Below are positions 1-6,018 of a stretch of 10,844 bases of DNA, one piece after another. Source of the stretch: Bacillota bacterium. Lineage in GTDB: Bacteria; Bacillota; Clostridia; Lachnospirales; Lachnospiraceae. The first letter of the stretch is position 1; every line of letters begins with the position of its first letter. The notes beneath the pieces were generated by a model. It did not search any database, was not told where the DNA came from, and saw only the letters and a program-made list of their open reading frames with translations. Position numbers and translations under genes: made by a program. The stretch covers positions 1 through 10,844 of the forward strand of contig JAEWIZ010000007.1 of assembly GCA_023386815.1 (NCBI GenBank), in the 5' to 3' direction.

Positions 1-130
1 GGACGGCAAAAGAGGCAATGGCGTAGTGGCTTGAACAAAGTGAAAGCCAGCGTCTTTAGGCGCTGGCCGGTAACAACCCCTTATAGGGGTAGAGCAAACC
101 GCCCGTTTGACGGGCGGTGCTGATTGGTTT
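1..130 (+). ncRNA. Probable TnpB omega RNA (reRNA), 3' part, at IS200/IS605 right end
   Basis: Three perfect or near-perfect hairpins follow one another: GCCAGCG (46-52) with CGCTGGC (61-67), ACCCC (76-80) with GGGGT (86-90), and ACCGCCCG (98-105) with CGGGCGGT (111-118) around a TTTGA loop. The linkers 'GGTAACAA' and 'AGAGCAAACC' fit my memory of clostridial IS200/IS605 tnpB 3' ends, where the transposon end is transcribed as the guide RNA scaffold of TnpB. The terminal GC-rich hairpin would be the subterminal palindrome recognised at the right end, and the bases after ~125 would be the guide segment copied from flanking DNA. No TnpB coding sequence can be identified in the few codons upstream. 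The exact element boundary cannot be fixed from sequence alone. Alternative: another structured RNA or intergenic repeat. Confidence 0.55.
1..130 (+). mobile_element. Right end of an IS200/IS605-family element (truncated by the window start)
   Basis: This is the same hairpin tract as the putative omega RNA, entered separately because it would mark the end of a mobile element whose body lies before base 1. IS200/IS605 elements have no terminal inverted repeats and make no target duplication; their ends are subterminal palindromes such as 98-118. I cannot tell whether tnpA and tnpB are intact upstream. Confidence 0.45.
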
Positions 131-148
131 AGCATATCGGATATATAA

Positions 149-232
149 GCACTCCGTAATAATTTATCGCCTGCGTACCCAAAATACTTCATTTACAAGA
201 AGCTGGAAATTCATTTGAGAGAATTAGAATAA
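149..232 (+). pseudogene. Possible C-terminal remnant of an interrupted gene
   Basis: After a stop at 146-148 an open frame reads 27 residues and ends in TAA at 230-232. The last part, AYPKYFIYKKLEIHLRELE, has the amphipathic, Lys/Glu-rich look of a real protein C-terminus rather than random translation. There is no start codon or ribosome binding site, and the stretch lies just downstream of the putative IS right end, so it could be the tail of a gene cut by insertion. I do not recognise the parent family. A chance open frame is quite possible. Confidence 0.22.
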
Positions 233-302
233 ATAGTAGAAGACGAAAATCTATTGTGTTAACCTGTAATTAGTAATAAAGTTAATTTTTGAGGTGCAAA
301 AG

Positions 303-416
303 ATGAAGGAAAGAGCAATTAAATATTTGAATAATAATCCACTAATTCATATGGGAATGATCGAACCGATCAGGCGAAACACAGCAGAGATCTATATACA
401 GATAGAGGTAAAATGA
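303..416 (+). pseudogene. N-terminal fragment of a GNAT-type acetyltransferase, frameshifted
   Basis: A 37-codon frame starts at ATG 303 behind a good ribosome binding site (GAGGTG, 291-296) and stops at TGA 414-416, immediately before the ATG of the next gene at 417. The segment PLIHMGMIEPIRRNTAEI resembles the conserved N-terminus of clostridial GNAT-like acetyltransferases, in which a phrase like 'HMGMIEPIRRGTADILYA' is common (from memory). After the Ile codon at 390-392, the overlapping frame from 392 reads LYTDRGKMNELV before a stop at 428-430. It matches the expected continuation better, suggesting loss of one base near 392. The rest of the ~200-residue domain is absent, so catalysis is not expected. 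It may still be translated, with its stop next to the downstream start. Confidence 0.5.
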
Positions 417-860
417 ATGAACTGGTTTAATGCGTATGGATTATTTATTGTAATACTTTTGCTTATTCCTAACATGGTGTACTTTTATTTGAATAAGAGT
501 AAGCCCATAGAAAACAAGTGCAGGAGTAAAGGAATCATTTTGGCAGAGCAGATTGGTAGATACGGTTCTATGGCTCTTATGGTTTTTAATATAGGTATAT
601 TTGAATTTGCTTTTCAGACTCATGAAATCTTCACCTTGTATCTTGTCATAAATATAATTTTATTATTGTTCTATTGGTTGTTCTGGTGCTTTTATATAAG
701 AAGAAACAGTGTTTTGCTTTCTATATTACTTGCTGTTATTCCAGGTACAATATTTATTATAAACGGAATACTGTTTAGACACTGGCTGCTTGTGCTGTTT
801 GGCATGGTTTTTACGGTAAGCCATATCAATATTACTTATCAAAATAATTGTACGGATTAG
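417..860 (+). CDS. Small multi-pass membrane protein of unknown function
   Basis: The gene encodes 147 residues. The start ATG 417 directly follows the stop of the GNAT fragment and has AGAGGT (404-409) seven bases upstream, so translation may be coupled to the fragment. Four to five hydrophobic segments are visible: residues ~6-24, ~48-65, ~71-92, ~97-116 and ~120-137. Short basic stretches (NKSKP, KCRSKG, RRN) lie between some of them and give a plausible positive-inside topology. There is no signal peptide cleavage site, no catalytic motif and no recognisable transporter signature. I recall similar hypothetical proteins of this size in clostridia and bacilli but no function. It lies in a region of gene debris, yet its own frame is intact. 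Confidence 0.65.
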   Translation: MNWFNAYGLFIVILLLIPNMVYFYLNKSKPIENKCRSKGIILAEQIGRYGSMALMVFNIGIFEFAFQTHEIFTLYLVINIILLLFYWLFWCFYIRRNSVLLSILLAVIPGTIFIINGILFRHWLLVLFGMVFTVSHINITYQNNCTD

Positions 861-933
861 ATTTATATGTTTTTGAAATGCAAGGGTAATGTAGAAATGT
901 AAGCATGGCTTAACGAAGTGTGGAGGGATGGTA

Positions 934-1386
934 ATGTTAAAAAGAATAGTTATTATGGTAGTAATACTCCTTTTATTGCCCTTCAATGGATGTGGGAAAA
1001 AGGAAGATGGAAATAAGCATCATATATTTCTTGGTGAAAATGAACTCTGGAGTGCGAAATATGAATTGAGTGGAAGTGTGATTGATACAAAAAGGGAAAA
1101 TGGTAATCTCTATAATGATAGCTGGACAGATAGAAAATTAACAGTAGAATATAAAGGAGAACTTTCTGATTTATCAAAGGTGGAATTTTTAGAGATAAGC
1201 TATACGAGTAAACTCGGCGGAGGAAAATTAACGGGTAACTATGAAGGAGAGGGGCCGCCAACAAAGATATTTACATTAGAGTCAGGTGGTAACGGATATG
1301 ATGAACCTGATAAGGATGCTGTAATACAAGTAGTAATAAATGTAGACGGGGAAATTAATAATTTGGAGCTAAAGCTTATGGAATAA
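934..1386 (+). CDS. Putative lipoprotein of unknown function
   Basis: The product has 150 residues. Two in-frame ATGs exist, at 928 and 934; I choose 934 because GGAGGG (922-927) abuts 928 but sits six bases from 934. The N-terminus has Lys3 and Arg4, a run of aliphatic residues 5-15, then PFNGC with Cys20, followed by GKKED, which is the layout of a signal peptidase II lipobox. The residues at -3 and -2 (Phe, Asn) are not the usual ones, so lipidation is likely rather than certain. The mature part is beta-rich, with many Gly, Glu and Asp, alternating hydrophobic strands, and an ending ELKLME. It could be an Ig-like or ligand-binding extracellular domain, but I recognise no family. A strong terminator follows. 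Confidence 0.65.
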   Translation: MLKRIVIMVVILLLLPFNGCGKKEDGNKHHIFLGENELWSAKYELSGSVIDTKRENGNLYNDSWTDRKLTVEYKGELSDLSKVEFLEISYTSKLGGGKLTGNYEGEGPPTKIFTLESGGNGYDEPDKDAVIQVVINVDGEINNLELKLME

Positions 1387-1455
1387 ATCAGGCACGATTT
1401 ATGGGTTGTGTTTAAATGAAAGTGACTACTAAAATTAATATTGTAGAGAGAAACC

Positions 1456-1491
1456 AAGAATTAAGGCTGTTAAAGACCTTAATTCTTTTTT
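1456..1491 (+). terminator. Intrinsic terminator after the lipoprotein gene
   Basis: AAGAATTAAGG (1456-1466) pairs perfectly over 11 bases with CCTTAATTCTT (1477-1487) around a ten-base loop. A T-tract follows (1486-1491, then GTTTTT). It separates the lipoprotein gene from the phosphatase transcription unit. Confidence 0.85.
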
Positions 1492-1517
1492 GTTTTTCGA
1501 AAAATTTAAGTAAATAA

Positions 1518-1546
1518 TTGTGAAATATTTGAAAAGATGCTAAAAT
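1518..1546 (+). promoter_or_regulatory. Candidate sigma-A promoter for the histidine phosphatase gene
   Basis: TTGTGA (1518-1523) and TAAAAT (1541-1546) match the housekeeping -35 and -10 boxes at 4/6 and 5/6 with a 17-base spacer. The promoter lies between the preceding terminator and the ATG at 1591, where one is expected. Confidence 0.55.
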
Positions 1547-1590
1547 ATCCTGTAAATTACAAAAGATAAGTTTTAAGTGGAGGATTAGGT

Positions 1591-2193
1591 ATGGAAATTT
1601 ATTTGATTAGACATGGGGCGAGCTATGAGTGCACGTTTGATCAATACGACGAAAGCAAACAAATAATGAACCCAGCGCTAACGCAAAAAGGTAAGGAGCA
1701 GGCGGAGCAGCTGGGACTTCGTTTGGGTAATATAAGATTTAACAAGATCTACACCAGTGATTCAAAAAGTGCTGTTGAAACAACTGAAATTATGAATAAC
1801 ACGATAAATTCCGATATAGAATTACGACAGGGCTTTCGTGAGATCCATATGGGTGATATTTATGAAAAATCCTGGGGGGAGTACCCTGAGTTATTTGCGA
1901 AATGGGCCTTGTTTGAAGAGGATATCCCTTACCCAGGCGGAGAGAATGGAGCCAATGTATGGGAACGATGTAAAAAAGAGCTGGAAACAATTATTACTTC
2001 AGAGTATGAAAGAGTTGCCATCGTTTCACATCAAGGCACGATTCAGTCTTTGATCTGCGGCATGTTAAAGCTTCCACAGGATAGAAGGCATTGTTTGGGC
2101 GAACCCATTATGCATACATCTATTAGTGTGCTTAAGTATACGAATAAAAAATATCTGCTGCATAGTTTTAATGATTGTTCACACCTTCAATAA
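1591..2193 (+). CDS. Histidine phosphatase superfamily protein (phosphoglycerate mutase-like)
   Basis: The gene encodes 200 residues, a normal length for the small cytoplasmic members of the family. GGAGG (1579-1583) is seven bases before the ATG. LIRHG (residues 5-9) carries the nucleophilic His8 and phosphate-binding Arg7. Glu84 in FREIHMGD is the probable acid, and SHQG with His147 is the second pocket histidine. NPALTQKGKEQAEQLG (27-42) is the usual 'LT..G..QA..LG' helix. One oddity: the family motif 'TS.L.RA..TA' reads TSDSKSAVETTE (55-66), so the normally conserved second pocket Arg is Ser60. Members act on small phosphate esters such as 3-phosphoglycerate or alpha-ribazole phosphate, or on phosphoproteins. 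The substrate cannot be told here, and the missing Arg raises the possibility of altered activity. It appears to be monocistronic. Confidence 0.85.
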   Translation: MEIYLIRHGASYECTFDQYDESKQIMNPALTQKGKEQAEQLGLRLGNIRFNKIYTSDSKSAVETTEIMNNTINSDIELRQGFREIHMGDIYEKSWGEYPELFAKWALFEEDIPYPGGENGANVWERCKKELETIITSEYERVAIVSHQGTIQSLICGMLKLPQDRRHCLGEPIMHTSISVLKYTNKKYLLHSFNDCSHLQ

Positions 2194-2248
2194 AAAGAGT
2201 TGGTCCATGATAGTAAATGTGTTATGCTATTAACTGGAGGAGACTTGT

Positions 2249-2509
2249 GTGAAAATAAAATTTCACACGCAACTTTGTTCCTGTGGTTCAAAGTTTGCAG
2301 TTATTGAGAAAGGCATGGCGAATTATATGAGACAAGCAACAAATTGTGAAAGTTGTGGTCATTACAGCTACGACGAGGATTATGAATGTTATGTATGTTT
2401 AGTTAATTTGGATGAGGATGATTTGCAGAGGTTTTTAAGTAATACAACAATGTATTGTCCTCACTTTCAATTTAATGACGAATATAAAATTGTGAGAAAG
2501 CAAATATAA
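2249..2509 (+). CDS. Small Cys-rich putative zinc-binding protein (DUF6472-like)
   Basis: The product has 86 residues and starts at GTG 2249, seven bases after GGAGG (2237-2241). Cysteines are arranged as CSC (10, 12), CESC (33, 36), CYVC (47, 50) and CPH (70-72), consistent with binding one or two zinc ions. The part from residue 32, with YDEDYECYVC, LVNLDEDDLQRFLS, CPHF and DEYKIVRKQ, fits what I remember of a short Lachnospiraceae family labelled DUF6472. Those proteins usually begin close to the second Cys pair, so the first ~30 residues with the extra CxC look like an N-terminal extension. An internal start at Met23 or Met27 has no well-placed ribosome binding site. The function is unknown. 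Confidence 0.65.
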   Translation: MKIKFHTQLCSCGSKFAVIEKGMANYMRQATNCESCGHYSYDEDYECYVCLVNLDEDDLQRFLSNTTMYCPHFQFNDEYKIVRKQI

Positions 2510-2539
2510 GAGAAGAACATGTGCATATGAAGAATAAAT

Positions 2540-2580
2540 TCCCGCTTTTCATTTTCAAAACAGTGTTTTGGGACTTTTCT
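2540..2580 (+). terminator. Weak candidate terminator after the Cys-rich gene
   Basis: CAAAAC (2556-2561) and GTTTTG (2565-2570) form a six-pair stem with a three-base loop. TCCC (2540-2543) could add pairs with GGGA (2570-2573). Only CTTTTCT follows, a poor U-tract, so termination would be inefficient. Confidence 0.3.
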
Positions 2581-2604
2581 GAGAGAGCGATACTTCGTTA
2601 TTGA

Positions 2605-2613
2605 TGCTATAAT
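2605..2613 (+). promoter_or_regulatory. Extended -10 promoter for the YvyF-like gene
   Basis: TGCTATAAT gives a perfect TATAAT (2608-2613) with the TG extension one base upstream. There is no good -35 box at the right distance, which is acceptable for an extended -10 promoter. It lies 37 bases before the ATG at 2650. Confidence 0.55.
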
Positions 2614-2649
2614 GAGATAAAGGTAGAAAGAGAGAAAAGGAGAAGGCTG

Positions 2650-3099
2650 ATGGAAGTACGAGTATGCAAAAATTGTAGAAGATTATTTAAGTATATCTAT
2701 GGGCCGGAAATATGCCCGGAATGTACGGAACTGATAAAAGCAGAGAATCATACCAAACGGGATAAAACGGGAGGGGATCTAATATCTGATAAAAGGCAAT
2801 CAGAGCATGGAAAGGAAGAATCTCTCCAACTACCGAAAGGAGCCAAACCTCATTTGAAAGATGAGGAGATAAAATTCGAACAGGTAAAGGACTTTATTCT
2901 AACCCATCCTGCGGCAACTGTGGCTGAAATATCAGAAGCGAATGGAATTTCACCGATCAAGCTTTTTGACTGGATCAGAGAAGAACGTCTGGAATTCTCA
3001 GACGATGCAGAATATGCATGGTTTTCCTGTGAAAGCTGTGGAACAAAGATTAAGAGTGGAAGGTTATGTAATCGTTGTAAGATGTTGAGAAAAAATTAG
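2650..3099 (+). CDS. YvyF-like protein: zinc ribbon, helix-turn-helix, zinc ribbon
   Basis: The gene encodes 149 residues; AGGAGA (2639-2644) lies five bases before the ATG. The N-terminus has CKNC (6-9) with CPEC (22-25), the C-terminus CESC (127-130) with CNRC (140-143): two four-Cys zinc knuckles. Between them, after a charged low-complexity linker (~30-74), residues 76-118 read like a MerR-type helix-turn-helix (FILTHPAATVAEISEANGIS, then KLFDWIREERLEF). This order matches the family named after the Bacillus flagellar-operon protein YvyF (TIGR03826, from memory), except that the linker is longer than I expect. In Bacillus that gene sits beside flgM; here no flagellar gene is near, so flagellar function cannot be assumed. 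A nucleic-acid-binding or regulatory role is inferred from the architecture only. Confidence 0.7.
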   Translation: MEVRVCKNCRRLFKYIYGPEICPECTELIKAENHTKRDKTGGDLISDKRQSEHGKEESLQLPKGAKPHLKDEEIKFEQVKDFILTHPAATVAEISEANGISPIKLFDWIREERLEFSDDAEYAWFSCESCGTKIKSGRLCNRCKMLRKN

Positions 3100-3196
3100 A
3101 TTTTGCAGAAAAAATTTATTTAATTTATATACAAAGGAAAGACTTTATGATACTTTAGTATAGTATGAATTTTGTAATGGAGGGGGATTGGATTTC

Positions 3197-3634
3197 ATGA
3201 GGCTGGCATTGATACATAGGAAGCGCTATATCATAGCACTTTTCATGGGCATAATTTTTATTGCCAACCTTGTTGCATCACCTTCGGTAACATTACAAGA
3301 GGGACGTGAAGTTGTATATACAGATATCTCTAGGCATCTTATCGATCTTCAGCAGCCGTTAACACACCCCGAAAGAATGTATTTTATTAGTGCATTTTCT
3401 GGAAATGAAATGCTGAGCGATGTTGAAGTCCATCTTATTGTTAATCGTAATCTCCAGAGTATTTCCAATATTATTCTTAGAATACACCAAATTTTATCGC
3501 CCTTAATCGGTTTTTGTGTAATGCTATACTGTTTTGGGTATGTTATTAGAAAGAAAAAACGACATAAATCAATATTATCAAGATTCCTTGGTGGACATGC
3601 TCCACCAAAGACTGCTCTGATTGTGGTTAAATAA
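3197..3634 (+). CDS. Unrecognised two-TM membrane protein upstream of secD
   Basis: The frame runs to 3634 and gives 145 residues from ATG 3197. A TTG at 3188 would add MDF, but it is only three bases from GGAGGG (3179-3184), while the ATG is twelve bases away, so the start is uncertain. Residues ~9-28 form a TM helix after a basic N-terminus (HRKR). A ~70-residue, mostly polar stretch follows, likely outside the membrane. A second hydrophobic segment (~101-120) is followed by a strongly basic tail (RKKKRHK). I recognise no family. It ends 28 bp before secD with no terminator between, so cotranscription with secDF is likely. The 3' end contains an 8-bp perfect inverted repeat (3588-3608) coding for LGGHAPPK. 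Confidence 0.55.
   Translation: MRLALIHRKRYIIALFMGIIFIANLVASPSVTLQEGREVVYTDISRHLIDLQQPLTHPERMYFISAFSGNEMLSDVEVHLIVNRNLQSISNIILRIHQILSPLIGFCVMLYCFGYVIRKKKRHKSILSRFLGGHAPPKTALIVVK
3588..3608 (+). repeat. 8-bp perfect inverted repeat inside the end of the pre-secD gene
   Basis: TTGGTGGA (3588-3595) and TCCACCAA (3601-3608) are separated by CATGC. No T-tract follows, so it is not a standard terminator. It lies ~55 bases before the secD start and may be an RNA stem affecting mRNA stability or secD translation, or simply a feature of the coding sequence. Confidence 0.45.
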
Positions 3635-3662
3635 AATAAATACATTGGAAAGGAATAATAAA

Positions 3663-4925
3663 ATGAAGAAAAAGTTTACCTTTTTTATCGTGTTAGCTGT
3701 TGCTCTTTTAATGGTGTATACAGCAGCATTTGGAATTAAAATTGGCGACTCTACAATTCCAGGTGCTCCGGAGATTCGTTTTGGTACCGATATCCGTGGT
3801 GGTGTTGAAGCGACTTTTCAGCCAGAACTCTTAGATCGTAAGCCAACCAAGGAAGAATTGGAGGCAGCCAGAGAAGTAATTGAATTAAGACTGGATAATC
3901 TTAATATCATGGATCGTGATGTTACGATTGATACAGAGGGAGGCTATGTAATTGTTCGTTTCCCGTGGAAATCCGGCGAAACAGAGTTTAATCCTGAGGA
4001 TGCCATCGCAGAATTAGGAGAGACAGCGCAGCTTACGTTCCAGAACGACAAAGGTACTGTATTAATGGAAGGCTCCCATGTGAAAAATGCAAAACCGGCC
4101 AGGGATCAGAATAACCGTTATGTAGTTGCATTGACCTTTGATGAGCAGGGCTCAAAGATTTTTAGTGATGTTACAAAAGATATGATTGGAAAGTCAATCA
4201 GTATCTTTATGGATGAAACCAACATTCAGACAGCAACCGTGCAATCACATATTGATAGCGGTGAGGCACAGATTACTGGTATGAACAACTATGAAGAGGC
4301 AAAAGCTTTGGCGGACAAGATTAATTCCGGTGCTCTGCCATTTTCTATGGTTACTAAGAATTACTCTACCATCAGTCCTACCTTAGGTACCGGTTCCCTA
4401 AACATAATGTTACAGGCAGGCGGTATAGCATTTGTTATCATTTGTATATTACTTATTTTCTACTATCGTATTCCAGGGCTTGTAGCTTGTATCGCTCTTA
4501 CAATTCAGGTAGCAGGTCAGATACTCTCCATATCCATTCCTCAGATGACACTTACCTTAAGCGGTATGGCAGGTATTATTCTATCTATGGGTATGGGTGT
4601 GGATGCAAATGTTATTTCGTCAGAACGTATCAGTGAAGAAATTAAATCTGGTAAGAGTGTAGCTTCTGCGATCGCTTCCGGTTTTTCAAATTCATTTGCA
4701 TCCGTATTTGATGGAAATGTTACGGTATTGATTGTATCCTTTGTATTAATGATTTTTGGTTCAGGATCAATGCTTTCCTTTGCATATTCCTTATTCACAG
4801 GAATTGTATTTAACTTTGTTGCAGGTATTGCTGCATCCCGTTTAATGATCTTCTCATTAAGCTCCTATAAATTCTTATGCAAGCCAAAATTGTATTCCTG
4901 CTTCTCAAGGAGGGTGACACTATGA
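3663..4925 (+). CDS. secD: Protein translocase subunit SecD
   Basis: SecD pairs with SecF in the membrane and uses the proton or sodium gradient to pull preproteins out of the SecYEG channel. The product has 420 residues from ATG 3663 (AGGA at 3651-3654, eight bases upstream); a longer in-frame start at 3621 lacks a site. Residues 6-23 are TM1; FGTDIRGGVEATF (40-52) is the conserved entry to the first periplasmic-type domain, which runs to ~245. LGTGSLNIMLQAGG (241-254) and FYYRIPG (266-272) open the C-terminal five-helix bundle. GMGVDANVISSERISEEI (311-328) is the TM4 signature with the conserved Asp. Length and motifs are normal for clostridial SecD. The stop overlaps the secF start by four bases. 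Confidence 0.95.
   Translation: MKKKFTFFIVLAVALLMVYTAAFGIKIGDSTIPGAPEIRFGTDIRGGVEATFQPELLDRKPTKEELEAAREVIELRLDNLNIMDRDVTIDTEGGYVIVRFPWKSGETEFNPEDAIAELGETAQLTFQNDKGTVLMEGSHVKNAKPARDQNNRYVVALTFDEQGSKIFSDVTKDMIGKSISIFMDETNIQTATVQSHIDSGEAQITGMNNYEEAKALADKINSGALPFSMVTKNYSTISPTLGTGSLNIMLQAGGIAFVIICILLIFYYRIPGLVACIALTIQVAGQILSISIPQMTLTLSGMAGIILSMGMGVDANVISSERISEEIKSGKSVASAIASGFSNSFASVFDGNVTVLIVSFVLMIFGSGSMLSFAYSLFTGIVFNFVAGIAASRLMIFSLSSYKFLCKPKLYSCFSRRVTL
4907..4913 (+). promoter_or_regulatory. secF ribosome binding site inside the secD 3' end
   Basis: AAGGAGG lies eight bases before ATG 4922 and fixes the secF start there; an upstream in-frame ATG at 4877 has no such site. It lies within the last codons of secD, which fits translational coupling through the ATGA overlap (4922-4925). 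Confidence 0.85.
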
Positions 4926-5902
4926 GTGAGAACAAAATAATCGGGTTTTATAAAAGACGTTTTATCTTTTTTGGGATATCAATTGCAATTATGATAATTG
5001 GTATTATTTCAGTATTTATCAATGGCGTAACCTTAGACATTCAGTTCAAGGGCGGTGCACTTTTAAAATACACTTATGTTGGTGAGATGGATGAGGATAA
5101 AGCCGCATCAATAGCTACAGATCAGCTCAATAGACCGGTAACAGCACAGTTAACCTCTGACCTTGCATCCGGTGAGAAAAAATTAGTTTTTAATATCGCT
5201 GGGGAATATGGTGTGGATGCTGCAGATCAAAAGAACTTTGACAATGCACTAAAGAGCGCATTCCCGGATTCACAGCTTCAGCTTTCTGAATCCCAGATGG
5301 TTGAAAAATATTTTGGTGATAAGTTCCTTCGTAATGGTGTTATCGCTTTAGTCCTTTCTACTGTATTGGTACTGGGCTATGTATGGATTCGTTTTAACTT
5401 AATGGGCGGTTTGTCTGCAGGTGTAATGGCAGTTATTGCGCTGGTTCATGACGTGTTAGTCGTATTCTTTACCTGTGTCATCTTTAAGCTGCCGATCGGT
5501 GATAACTTCGTCGCGGTGGCGCTTAGTATTATAGGTTATTCTATTAACGATACGATTGTAATCTATGACCGAATTAGGGAAAATGCTAAGATATATCAGG
5601 GATATACAGTGGACCAGATATCAGACCTATCAATTTCACAGTCCATGATGCGTTCTATCAATACGAACATTGCTGTTATGATCAGTGTTAGTTTGGTATA
5701 TTTTATTGCAGCAGCACATAGCATTGAGTCCATTCAAAGCTTCGCACTTCCAATGGCAATCGGTTCTATTAGCGGATGCTACTCCACCATTTGTATCGCA
5801 GGTCCTCTTTGGGTAATGTGGAAAAAGAGAAAGGGAGATGTGATTCTTTTCAAGGAGAAGGAACCAGAGAAGGCAAGAGTTAAATCAAACTATAAATATT
5901 AA
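4922..5902 (+). CDS. secF: Protein translocase subunit SecF
   Basis: SecF is the partner of SecD in the late, gradient-driven step of Sec export. The product has 326 residues. TM1 is at ~13-33, followed by LDIQFKGGALL (38-48), the SecF version of the conserved Gly-Gly entry motif, then a short extracytoplasmic domain to ~135. The C-terminal helices carry ALVHDVLVV (173-181), the signature GYSINDTIVIYDRIREN (205-221) and SMMRSINTNI (241-250). All are expected for a functional SecF and none is missing. The tail is basic and Lys/Glu-rich, hence cytoplasmic. It is cotranscribed with secD, and the unit ends at the hairpin at 5942-5989. Confidence 0.95.
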   Translation: MSENKIIGFYKRRFIFFGISIAIMIIGIISVFINGVTLDIQFKGGALLKYTYVGEMDEDKAASIATDQLNRPVTAQLTSDLASGEKKLVFNIAGEYGVDAADQKNFDNALKSAFPDSQLQLSESQMVEKYFGDKFLRNGVIALVLSTVLVLGYVWIRFNLMGGLSAGVMAVIALVHDVLVVFFTCVIFKLPIGDNFVAVALSIIGYSINDTIVIYDRIRENAKIYQGYTVDQISDLSISQSMMRSINTNIAVMISVSLVYFIAAAHSIESIQSFALPMAIGSISGCYSTICIAGPLWVMWKKRKGDVILFKEKEPEKARVKSNYKY

Positions 5903-5941
5903 GATATCGTAAGAATAAAGAAATTATATCTATAAACTTCA

Positions 5942-5989
5942 AACCGGCGGATAATCTATGAAAATGTGGATTATTCGCCGGTTTTTTTT
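5942..5989 (+). terminator. Strong intrinsic terminator of the secDF unit
   Basis: AACCGGCGGATAATC (5942-5956) pairs with GATTATTCGCCGGTT (5969-5983) over 15 positions with one G-T wobble and a 12-base loop. Eight Ts follow (5982-5989). The convergent yyaC gene ends 30 bases further on. On the minus strand the hairpin is followed only by TTTGAAG, so it would stop yyaC transcripts less well. Confidence 0.92.
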
Positions 5990-6018
5990 AGTACCTGTGG
6001 ATAGATAGCTCTCACAAT

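Noticed and set aside
1..125. Group II intron 3' end or CRISPR repeats as an explanation of the hairpin tract
   Set aside because: The domain V signature with the AGC triad and GAAA loop is absent, and the hairpins differ from one another with no repeat-spacer periodicity.
2200..2228. TTGGTC and TATGCT with a 17-base spacer as a promoter for the Cys-rich gene
   Set aside because: The boxes match only 3/6 and 4/6, and the implied transcription start would fall almost on the ribosome binding site.
3150..3164. ATACTTTAGTAT palindrome with TATAGT as promoter/operator before the pre-secD gene
   Set aside because: There is no -35 box at a usable distance, and short AT-rich palindromes arise easily by chance.
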